This document shows, piece after piece, positions 1 to 12,300 of a stretch of 64,000 bases of DNA. Numbering within the stretch: position 1 is the stretch's first letter; each line of letters begins with the position of its first letter. The position numbers and the translations under genes are program-made. This DNA comes from Apoderus coryli. Taxonomy: Eukaryota > Arthropoda > Insecta > Coleoptera > Attelabidae. The notes under the pieces were generated by a model, which was given only the letters and a program-made list of their open reading frames with translations, did no database searches and was not told the origin of the DNA. The DNA lies in NCBI GenBank assembly GCA_911728435.2, contig OU452210.1, positions 10,230,001-10,294,000 of the forward strand, written 5' to 3'.

Positions 1-1645
1 TGAAGACTAGCATATAAAAAGAAAACACAACATCACCACATGACCGGTGTTAGCGAGTAAACAAAAATTAAAATAAAATTATTGAAAAGCAAAAAATAAA
101 AATAACACCTCAAAGTTAAATTAAATATTTCACACCATCACACTTTTTTCATCTTACCCTTGTAGTTAGGGTGTAGGAAGCCAGATTTACTGAAAATAAA
201 TTGTTAATTTAACGCTTTTGCCTATACTTTTTTATTTGGTGAATCAAGGAACTAAACTCCTAAAATTGTATGTTTCTTTGTGTGTCCGAGGTAGTATCGT
301 ACATTCTTAATGGCTCTCCCTCATTGACGATCAATTAGAAGGCAGTACAGTTTTTGTTAGTTTCCTCTTTTTTCCGTTTTAGGAACCAAACATGTTTTGG
401 AATAATCTTATTCTATCATCAGTGGTCTAAGTACAGCAAAAATACCATAAATTTCTTAATCAAATCTGGAACCTTGCCTTAATTATTTAGATATTTTTGT
501 GAGTTCGTAAATAGACGACCAACGATGGAATAAGATTATTCCGCAACACATTTGGTTTCTAAAAAGAAGAAAATGATTAAACGTTATTTTGTGGAAACTG
601 ACTTTAATTTTTGAACAGCCCCTGATTCAGAAGTAAATTGATTTTATTTTTAGACGAGTAATGCATATAAAACCTTTGCTTTAAATTACGCAAATGTTTA
701 TTGTATATTTAATAAAAAAAGAAAATTATTTAATCTGTTCCAAACTAAAAATAGATAAAATAATGCAAATCTGGGTCTACATACTTATTATTTATTAATA
801 ATAATAATTATTGTGTGATGTGATTATATATGGTACAATAAATATACAAAAATTTGTAAATGTTAAAATAAAATACATCGTTTCTAGGGTGACACAAGAC
901 ATCCATAATACTCCAACATATTTTGTATTGTATAAAGTTACCTTAAGTGCGTTTAAGCTATTTTGTCATGAAGCCTTGTGACAGCCTTTTAAATCCAAAG
1001 ACGAGAGTCAAAGAAGGGCCGTTTATTGTTTTTAAAAGTCGACATATCTGGAAGATTATTTTCACTTTTACAAACATTAAAGTCTGGTAGAGAGAACCCT
1101 AACCAATTTCTATTCAATTTTGTTCAAAATATTATTTATTTCATCTATGTATATAATTTTTCCAACAATGTCCTACTTGTTGATCAAAAGGCCTGTTCTA
1201 TTGTAATTGTATTGATGATGACCATGTAAATGGTCGAAACATTTCTATAAACAATCCCAACCACATGTGGTAATTAAAAGATCGAAATTATTGAGAAGAC
1301 AAAGTTTTGAAGTTTTGTTTGTTTTATTCAAAAAAATCATGATAATCGAAAAATTAAAAAGAGTCAACAAAAACAATGAATTAATATTTTAAAACATTTT
1401 GTAGATTAATTTATTGAAAATGATACATCAAAGAAAGATCAATTGAATTGTTAAGAAACCGCGAAATAAACTGAAGTTGATTGAAACATCTGATATTTGG
1501 TATAAAAGAAAATCAGTCCTAATTAATTTGTTCAAAGTGAAAATATAGTCCTAAATTGCCGACCCCTGCAGCAACTTTTAGATTGACAAAAAAAAAACTT
1601 CATTCAATTGTCTTATTAGTGAATTTTGGTTTATTTTTATTTATA
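1..1645. other. AT-rich non-coding sequence left of the channel exons
   Basis: I see no convincing exon, RNA gene or intact mobile element here. The longest open frame, near 1026-1229 plus, has no recognisable features. If the channel continues to the left, this is part of an intron. Confidence 0.5.
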
Positions 1646-1941
1646 TACAGTGTGTAAAAGAGTAAATGTCATAACGTGATACTCTTAAATTAGTTTTTCC
1701 TCAACAAAATTTTTTTGTTAACATTTTGAAAAAACAAAGGCAAATTCGAAACTGTTCTGGAAATGGCAGGCATCCAACACGGATTCCAATTCTGTAGAGC
1801 ATTTAAAAACATGTTTTCTATAACAGACTTCTGTCGCTTAAATAGTCGAGTCCACGCGTAAGCCTCGTAGTTTCAAATTCGTTTACTGCTTGCGTTGTTC
1901 GGTAGTTTTACATTGTAACACTTACTCTGTTACACCTTGTA
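1646..1941. mobile_element. MITE with imperfect terminal inverted repeats
   Basis: A 296-bp unit begins TACAGTGTGTAAAAGAGTAA and ends in a sequence whose reverse complement is TACAAGGTGTAACAGAGTAA. The terminal repeats agree over about 24 bases with a few mismatches. It is flanked by TATA on both sides, consistent with a TA-type target duplication. There is no coding capacity. It looks like a non-autonomous Tc1/mariner-type element. Confidence 0.6.
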
Positions 1942-2017
1942 TATGTTCAATAAAAATATTGAAAGATAGTGACTGCTGTAAATAAATAATAATAATTAAG
2001 TTAATAAATATACTTAC

Positions 2018-3389
2018 TCAAGAACGGTATAGGCACCTCTATCATGTTCACCATTATGTAAGTTCGTTAATGATCTCAGCGGAATCTCCTCATCTGCAAG
2101 TCCCTCTTGTGCCTGCATTTGTGCTAGCATTCTCTCTCTGTGTACCACATTCTTTGTCATAGATGTTATATGATTCATACCTTCATTAACCGCACTTTTA
2201 ATTGAATTGTACGGGAGATGATCAACACTAGATGCTGGTGTTATTTTTATTTGAGTTGAATTTAATTTTAATGATTTTGCTCTGTTAAAACTGTGACCTC
2301 GTTTCATTGATGACCATACACTACCAAAAAGTGAATGATTTCTCTGAAACATATTATTATTTGACTATTTGTTGGAAAAATAATATACAGGGGGTCCAAT
2401 AACAATCCCTAAAGAATGAAATGCGAAAAGAACGAAAACAAGTTTTTATCTTTCAAAATTGATAGTTTGTTTCAGACTTTTATGGTTTGGTTTTCTTATA
2501 ATGAATAATCAATACTTACACGATGCATTGGTTCAGGATTGTCATCGACAAGTTCATCCAAATTCCCTGATATCGCCCGTTTAAGTTCTGGCCCAGCTTC
2601 ATGTAATGTCCTTAAACCAGCTTGTAAAGTTACAGTATTATGAGTTTCTTTATCACCTTCTTTCAATTCTTGTTCTTTACGCTTTTTAAAGCGTCTGAAA
2701 TAGTCTTGTATCAAAAATGTTGCGTAGAATTTTCCTACAGTTACTTCATCATCTACTCCTGGTGGGGGAACTACTTGGTCCAATAGTTTCGGGCTAGTTC
2801 TTTTCCATATTTTTTTGATAACTGCTCTTAATTCCGAATTAGCGTCATCAATATTGCCTTCGGTTTTTATTCGAAGTGATGTTCGAACAACAGCGAATAG
2901 AGTTGCATTAAAAAGTACAGTTCCATCGCTGTTTAACGGCATATTCATCGAAACTAAACGCTTACATGCTACGCGATGAGGACATAGTTTACCGAAACCT
3001 AACGGTGGGGAGATTTTTCTAAGTAATGTTACAACGTCTAAATGTTTTATCCTGCCTTTGGCGTCAGGATCATATTCACTCCACAGCCTTATGAATTCAT
3101 CGAGGTGATGTGGTCCTAATATTGACCAGTCTCTTGTTAAATAATCAAAATTATCCATTATAACTGCTACAAATAAGTTGATAATCTAAAAATGCAAGAG
3201 TTATTTGTCTGAAGAATCAAATAGTCAATATTCCTACCAGAAATGAACACAAAACGTAGAATGAAATAAAATAGGGATATGCCACATCTGAACCACATAG
3301 AGTACCTGTAATAGTGTGGTTAAGAGCACTGTGGCATTTTGCATATTTCGTATCAGCACAATCCATCATGATTTCTTGCCAGGCTTCAC
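2018..3389 (-). CDS. Ca-alpha1D: Calcium channel IVS6 and proximal C-terminus (EF-hand, IQ); 3' end unresolved
   Basis: The exons are 3389-3238 (pore [11 protein letters not shown] and start of IVS6), 3185-2520 and 2343-2018. The middle exon carries IVS6 ([20 protein letters not shown]), a degenerate EF-hand ([13 protein letters not shown]) and the IQ calmodulin site ([18 protein letters not shown]). The last exon begins [15 protein letters not shown] and ends [16 protein letters not shown] follows immediately, but it lies inside a strong donor sequence (TTGA|GTAAGT, GT at 2017-2016), so the reading frame probably continues in exons to the left of the window. I saw no recognisable coding exon in 1-2017. 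Confidence 0.9.
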
Positions 3390-6300
3390 CTAAAACCAAT
3401 AATTTTGCATCGTGTACATTTGATTTTAATAAAAATAACACAATAACACACCTGTAGCTGAACGAAATAAAATTAGAACTGCTTGAAAAAATGATGCGAA
3501 ATTGTTATTCCTGTTTATCGAAGACTCAGACTCCAGATCGTTGTTTTCTATCTTACCAAACATCTGAAATATCAGTTAAATTCACTAAAAAAATATTTTA
3601 GATACAAAAATACAGGGTGTTCATAAACTAAACTAGCTCGATTTTAAAAAGGCTTTTGCACAAATTGTTTGTAAATTAAGTTGCTTGTCTGTTTCCAAGG
3701 ACCTTGAACATTGATATGAGAATTCAGGAATCAGTTCAAACTAGTTTTAATAGTTTGCTACTTATTGCAACCGTATTAAATAATTTCTGTACATTTATGG
3801 TTTGATGTTATCTTTTCGTAATTGAATTTTGCAGTGAACAAGAAAAGCTACAGATATCGACAGTTAAGTATATAAAAAGTTTCGTTTATAATTAATTTTT
3901 AAAGTTTTATTATCTCACCTGCATTCCAATTACTGCATAAATGAAGAACAACATAACTATAAGCAATGCAACGTAAGGTAAAGCTTGAAAAGACTTGAAA
4001 AACGTCCACAACAATGTTCGTATACCTTCGCCTCTACTCAAAAGTTTTATAAGTCTCATTACACGAAACAATCGAAAAAAGTTACCGGAAAATTTAATTT
4101 TTTTCTCACCAGGCTGAAATAGAATTTATATCTGCATTAAAACTTCTTTAATTCAATACATTTAAACAATGATAAAAAGCTCTTAAACTTACGCTAACAT
4201 CCTGATAAACTATGTCAACAAAACTTCCCAAAACTATAATGAAATCAAAACCATTCCAAGCATCTCCGAAATAGTTCTGCAAAACACGGAAATTTAATTA
4301 AATTCACATTTTTAAGCATTTCGTTATAAATTTATTAAAAAGTTTAACACAGTAGAAATTTCATTATAGGGCTATTATTTTTCGTGTGTAGATGTAGAAC
4401 AGTGTCCCAGCTTTTTTTTTTAAGTTTAGATACAGTGTCTTTCAAAGGCAGATCTTTAGTAGTAGGTAGGTAACTACTTACTTTAACTCGAAATGCCGCA
4501 AGTTTGAAGACGAACTCCATAGCAAACACTGCAGTAAAAATCATATTCAAATAATCCAATACTTGTCCATAATCGCTTGGTTGATTATGAAACTTCATAG
4601 CCAGAGTGATTGTATTAAAAATAATCAAAGTAAATATGGCATATTCAAATGGTTTAGATGTTACAAACCACCATACTTTATATTGTATACGATGCTTAGG
4701 AATGTAACGTCGAACAGGTTTAGCTTTCAGCGCGAATTCAATGCAATTTCTTTGATTTTTATCTAATTCACAATTTTTATATTCTTGTTCACCTTCATTT
4801 TGGAATGTAACAATAACGAAACCAACGAAAATATTAACCATAAAAAACGCAATTATAATAATGTATATAATATAATACGCAGCTACTATGGGGCGGAAAT
4901 TGTGTATTGGTCCTTTGTTTTCTTCGTTAGAGTCTATTGAGACATAGAGCAGCGCTGGCCAGCCTTCAAATGTCGACACAGTAAACAATGTTAACATGGC
5001 TTTAGCTACGTTATCAAAGTGAAATTTGTATGGTATCCACTCTCTATTCTTCATTATCGGTTTGTTTATATCTCCATCAGCATAAATGAGGTATGTTCCA
5101 CTGAAAATAGATTTAATTGGAAATGGGCTCAAAAAGTTGCTCTATATTCACTTACTTGCATTCAGCTGCGGTTAGCTTTGAACCATCAGTACATTGTGAG
5201 AATTTTCCCTAAATTATAAATAGTTATTAAGGTTTTGTTTTGATTTACTTTTGATTGAAAAAGGGTTATCGATTTTATAATATAATATATAATATTTCCA
5301 ACGTTTTCGGCATACTCTAATCGTTCACCTAGTATGTAAGCATTGAAATTATTTAATACATTTTTTCTTCTGGCTAAGTTGCGAATTTGTAAACAGCTAA
5401 GGTCGCAACATGAGCTTTATTTCCAAATCAAATCAGGGAAAAACTGTGATAAATATTGGAAAAAGTCTAATTCGTCCTAAAATATTTTCGGTTAAACAAG
5501 ACCTTATAGGCCGATTTTCATTTTGACATATTATTGAACTTTTTTTAATTATAGTTTTTTTAAGGAAGAGTTTTGTAGTAATTTTTAGTTTTCTTATACA
5601 ACTTTAGTGGACCTTGCAAGTGCTTTTGATTTTATAAAAATAGTTGTTTATTGTACATAAAACTGTAATATTTAGAAAAACCCCTAAAATGGTTTTTATT
5701 CTTCTTTTATCGGCATGTTTAAATAATAATCAAAATTTCATACAAGACCCACTAAAGTTAATCCTCTTGTACAAGGAAACTTGGTCTATCTAAATTGTCA
5801 TAGTTTTGCAGTATTTACCGAGCGTTCTAAGGAACAGGGTTGTTTAACCAGTCATCAGTAAGCCATTTATAGATAAAATCGCATAACCCAATTTCAAGTA
5901 TTTATGAGATTTCTACAGATATTTTTCGAAATATGTTAACAAAAAAGCATGCAATAACAAATCATTAGTAAATTTCATTCGTGCAAACAATGTCTATATG
6001 TTTATTTTTATCACTTGTAGTCATAACTAGTGTAAATAAATATAACAATAATAATTTAACCCATATTAACCGTTTATACAAAATAGTAGAATGCATTATT
6101 TATTGAATTTAATGCCCACATATAAATATAATAATAAACCATGCAATCAAGCGGATTTTATAAATCATATCCTAAGTAAACATAAACCCAGAGCTTTAAG
6201 CCCTAAAGCTACTAACACCATTCTAGTATGAATATTTACGTTTGGAAAGGAAAATGTTAGTAATAAAGGAGTTTAACAAAAGAGGTTGATAACATTTAAG

Positions 6301-9300
6301 TACTGCAATTGCAATTAATTCATTAATTTCTTGTAATAAAAACCGCAAAAAATGAAATATCGAACATTTCAGGCATATTGCTAATATTTTAAAGAAGTAG
6401 GGTTGGATCAAACATCTGTTTTCAGAAAATAAATTTAATGTTTTAGAACACTGTTTCAGTGGGTTTTCTTTTACAATAAGTTCAGGTGCAGTAACACAAA
6501 GAATGACCGTTACTTTTTTAAATTTTAAAGGTTATTAAAGATCAACATTTTAAAATTACCGTTTTTTGCGAGAAACATTTAACAGTCCTTAAATGTGCGA
6601 AGAAAGTTCTATTGAAGTCACTTTAAGGAACACATTTTTGGATTTTTATAGAATTTTATATAAGTAAGTTGGATGTCGTCACGGCAAAAATAGTTTAGGG
6701 TTTCTATGTTTTTCTAATTTACCAAAAAGTATGTACTTGGCGACATATTTATGGAATTTTGAAATATTCAATACATCAAAGTAGAACTTTTTGAAACGGT
6801 ACACCTTGTAAAAGAATCCGTAGTTTTTGGTATATATGCCTATCTTAATTTTATAATAAATTTATTAATATTACTATAGAGAAGACATTTAACATTTCAA
6901 TTTAAAACAGTTTGGAGTATCAGCGAAATTCAAGCATAAAACATCAGTTTGTTTGAAAGAGAAACACACGTAACATTCAACATATCAATTAGAAAATCAT
7001 AAGACAAAATAGATAACACGAAATCTGATAATCAAAAATATATCTTAGATAAAATGAAAGTTACACAAACAGATGAAGAGTTGCACGTGCAGCATATTAA
7101 AGCTTACCAGCATATTTATTGCAGTTGCAAGATTATAAAATCAATAATATAATAATCCGCATCACGTGTTAAGATGGTACTTCGTCCAAAGTATATAATT
7201 GCATCACATCTACAAGTGCCGACAAAACAGGCGACAGGCTGTACAAGACAAGTTAATAACGAAACAAAAACAAATCAATTTCCAAGCTTTAACCGACGAG
7301 ATTAACTTTAATTCGAGATGAAAATAAATAACAATTCGATGCATTGGAGATATTATCTAAAGATATTAAAAAAATATATACCTACAAGTCTGTGCATTCA
7401 GACATTGTCAGATTAAAGACTGCATATATAAAATTTTCCTCTTCTTCTCCACAAAACGTTCTTTATAGATGTTTAAATTCTCTTAAACTCCCATGACAGA
7501 GTAGACGTAGTTTTATTTATCAAGAAATATATTTCGCTCCTCTTCGTAATGGATTACTTCAGAAAATATATATAAAATTGTTTTGATTCTTTGATTCTTC
7601 TCATTTTTTACTGTGTTCATGGTTGCTTAAGATACTCTTCTCGAATATTATTATTAACTTTTAGTTTTAAATTTGTTTATCTACCTCTTAAGTTTATGTT
7701 AATGTTTTGATTCGTGTTCAAAAGAATATTTGCATTCCGAACGTACTGTATATTAAACTAAAGAAAGGCAACTTGGTGAACATTTTCTGCAAATAAAAGT
7801 GCACCTTTTGTAATTAAATAATCAACCCCTAAGACATTTTTTCTTAGAATTTTTTGCTCGATAAAACATTTTCCGATTATGAAGAAGTAGAAAACTCCCA
7901 CAGGCAACTAAACTTGTAGAAACAATACTTCAGGATAAGTCGTGCGGGAAATATATACTAGCTAACGTTTCGCTGATCATCAGGACCGTTTTTTAAGATT
8001 CCTGCTGGTAAGACTCGTTCCTGGTGACTTGAGTTTAATATACGAAAATTACATACATAAATGATATGTAATTTTATTTAGCGACTGTGATATGATTTCA
8101 TCAGTGCGGTTTCGCGATTATCACAACAACCTTGAAGAGATTGTCTAAATATCAACCAAGGATTATTTAGTTTGTGTGAGATTTTTTTTTGGGTTATAAA
8201 TTTAGTTGACCTCACCGGTTAAAGCTTTAGTCGTGAAGATTGAAAAATATATGTGCGTGATCTGCGAGCTGAATGCGGCAGATCCCTACGCATGCCGACA
8301 ATCAGCTACAACAGAGCATGCAGTTTTTATAACCATCTATAAATTATAGTGCAGCTAGATATGAATTTTCTTTTTGTTTTCGTTAAATTTACCTTAAACA
8401 GCTGCACTCCTATCACAGCGAACATGAACTGCAGAAGGTAGGTAACCAGCATGATATTGCCGATCGTCTTAATGGCTACTATCACACATTTCACAACATA
8501 CTATAGCCATAGGAAGAATCGGCATGAAATAAATGAAACAAAACGAAACACAATCAGTAAAAATAAGTAAAGGGCTTTAAAGATAATAAGCTGTAGCGTA
8601 AATGATTGGTTGGGCATCGCGCAGCCAGGTGGAACGCCAAATGCACCCTGGGCGTAACTTGCTCGAACAGACCCCCTATATTACATCAGGGCATCAATCT
8701 CAATTTTTCCACCTTATGCTCCATAATTCCATAATAAGAGCTATAAAACACATTAAATCATTATAATCTTCCCTAGATATGACTACAAGTGCATAAATGG
8801 GGGTAAACCTTGTTATTTCCTAAAGGATCGGTCGATGGTTTGCATTTTTTTTTTGTTGGCAAAATATCACACAGCACGCACAGAACAGCTCAGCAGAACA
8901 TGCGGGTTATTTTTTGTCCAGACCAGGAATATGGGCTGGTATGCCAAAAAATACATACACAAAAGTTAATATATAAAAAGGTAGTAATGGAGTAAATTGG
9001 GGGACCCATAGGTGCATTTGCGGACTGCTGGTGCCTACCTTAAATAACTGGACTCCAATTACCGCAAACATGAACTGCAGAAGGCACGTAACCAGTACAA
9101 TGTTGCCGATGGTTTTTACCGCTACTATTACACACTGGACAACATGCTAAAGACAGATATACCATTGTGACCTATTAGTGTATGCTTATTAAAAAAACAA
9201 TTATATATCTGGTATGTTTAAAAATATCATTCCTCAGACCTCAGACCAAGAAATAGACACTGGATACAACCAAATCAATGTGTGCTATATATTTTGAAGG

Positions 9301-12300
9301 TTAATTAAGCAACTTCATAACTATAAGCAATTTCATAAAGCTAATCGGTGCATGAAATGCGTCAGTGCGGGCGAATCATTGAGGCAAACAGAGCAATAGA
9401 TCTATCAAGGACGGTAAAAAATTCAGTTCAACTACACAAAGAAAGGTTTTTTTTTTGGCTGAATGTGATTTCTATATATAGGAGGTCTCTAACCAAATTT
9501 CGAGGGTTCGGTTAGATTATTTTGGACGGTAAACCTTAAAAATTAAAAGTATAAATGGAATTTTGAAAAACATATTCAGATTCAGCGAAAATTTTAATGC
9601 GTAAAAATTGTATTGGGTAACATTTAATGATACTTTAAGAAATTGTGTGGGATTTCCATCTCCTGGTCTGTGGCATTAGCAATAAAATAATAATAATAAT
9701 TTGTGTAGAGGGTTTTATTCCTATTTTCCTGGTATATAATAAAAGTGTCATAAAATAAATTAAAACCACTAAGAGGCCACAGCTTTTCATTTGAGTCTTT
9801 TTTAACATATAGTGTATTAACAGTTTCTGTGCACATACCTTCAATCCCTTGGCACGATTAATTGCTCTCAAAGGCCGAAGAACACGCAGTACCCTGAGAA
9901 TTTTCACCACTGATATTGCTCCTTCACTACAATCAAAACAAACCTATTTTAGGTTTTTTGTTTTTATTTTTATTGAATGTAAAACGAATTATAAAAACGT
10001 CAAATAAATAAATTATAGAAATATTTTGGGCGTACCTGGTAAGTAAATATTTAATAGACAACGGTAGTAAGTATATAGGAATAATATACGTGGCTAGGGA
10101 TGGAGGATTTTGCGGTACATCGGCAAGAGAATTTGATAGGTTTTTCTTTAATTTTCGATACATCGATGTATTTTAATTTAATATAAATATAATAATATAA
10201 AACAATACCTTTTAAAAATTGAAACCAAAGAGACACAAACAACAACCAGATCAAGAACGTTGAAGGCCGACCGAAAAAAGGCACCATCGTGTAAGATGCA
10301 ACCATATGAAATTGTTTTCAAAACTAACTCTATAGAAAATATTGCTGTAAAGAAGTAGTCGAAATACAGGAGTACCTGAAAATCAAAATAATAATTTTAA
10401 GCTAATATCCATTGAAATTTAAATTAGCAAATTATTTTTTTTTATTTCGAGGATTACAATGTCCCATAAGGCTAGTTCCCTCTCTGCCCACTTATATTTT
10501 GTATGTTTCATGAAATTTATAGAAAGCATGGATAAATTTGGAACTTACTTTACTTTTAATATTGTCAACATCGTCTGGTGGAGGTATAGGGTCTTCTAAT
10601 GCAAGAAGAGCAGAAGAAATTAGAATACAAGCTAGTATAATATTTCCAAATACGCTGTGATTACAAAACCAGTGACAAAATATTCGAAATCTACAAACAG
10701 AAAAATATACCTACAATTTTTTATAAATGTAATAATTCTTATACATCAACTCTTTTAACGTTAATTTTTAAATTTACCACACAATTAGGTAGTACTCTAC
10801 TTATTTACAATATTTGCATTTAACAGAATTTTTCATATATGACGCAAACGGTATTATTATTTTTCTACTCAAAACTGATTTAGTGCACTTTGAGCAGTCG
10901 CGTTGATATGCCGAAAAATCTCCCTTTGTTCTGCACCCAAGACTAAGGAGAAACGGGATCACTGGTCCGTAAAGGGTGGTAAAATCTTCTATCTTAAAAT
11001 AAATTTTGCTTTAGAAACGTGGAACTCCGCAACATACGTACTGGATCTGAATTATGTTTTCAGACCATATTCAATTCAGCATGAATCGTGGTGTGTGTGT
11101 TTCAATAATTTAATAATTAATTCATTCCCGATGTGATATTTCCATTCACCAAATGTAACATGAGGTTGTTTTCATAAATATGCATGTACTGATCGATTTT
11201 TATTTAATATTCCGGTAATGTAAATGCGTAATTGTAAAAACCGCATGTATCTTGTATGGACCGATGTTTTATCAATTGGAAATGGATTTATGAAAAATTC
11301 TGTGCAATGCAAATTTTATGAAATCAAGTCCTAAAGTTACGTTCTAACACATCAACAAAATCCACCATAAATAATTTAGTTTTTGTATACTTTTTAACGA
11401 ATTTTGTTAAAATTCAGGTAGACTAGATTGAAACTCGACTTCATAATGCTCGGTGAACTGGCGTTCACATGAAATATCATCTTAGACAAATCTCAGATTT
11501 AACGTTTCAATGCAAGACTATTGAGTTACAAGTTTTCAAAATAATAACAAATTAACTGATCCATAAATTAGTTAGAGAGTTGTGTGTTTTCGTTAGTTTA
11601 TATTTGAAGAAACAGAAGGTTCCTTTAGGACTCAAATCAATTTGAAAAACAATAAATAACACTCAATTTTGCGGGTAGATCTAGTCGGGGTCGCACTTCA
11701 CACGTAAACCTATGCGCGAAACTCATATATTCGTATAGTTTAAGTTGAATACTTCATTAATAACTTCATTGTACAAATATATCTCAATTTTAACGAATAT
11801 ACGTGCTGTGCTTTGGGAAATTTAATACTAGTGTCATAACAGGGTGCAAGCAATTAGCCAGTGACTCAGCCAATAAATATTCCTTAGAGAAATATACTAT
11901 GCGACATATTGGTCAAAATCTTCTTGGATGTTTGAGAAGAGTGAAGACCCTTTGCTTTCTTAAGAGTGTATTTAGTATTTACCCTACACTGCTCAGGATT
12001 AAATGCGAGAAATGTGTGATGCTGTCAATTTTGTTGCTTTTTTATAAGGACCGAACTTTATATGTTTCATTAAGTTGGAACCATATGGGAAACTTTTTTA
12101 TTATTAATTTTATGAAAAAAGGTTATTCCTCATAAAAAATTCTGCATGTTCTAAAATCTAAAATACAATCATCAGATATTAAATTTCTTCAGTCGTTTAC
12201 GAGGTATCTCAAAAAATATGAATTTTACTCAAGAATAAAGTACTTTTATATTCAACAATATGGAAAAATGTTATAAAAACTACAGTTAAATTTGCATTGA

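Noticed and set aside
9624..9836. Open frames overlapping the IIIS4 exon
   Set aside because: Intron read-through and shadow frames; the genuine exon is 9926-9839.
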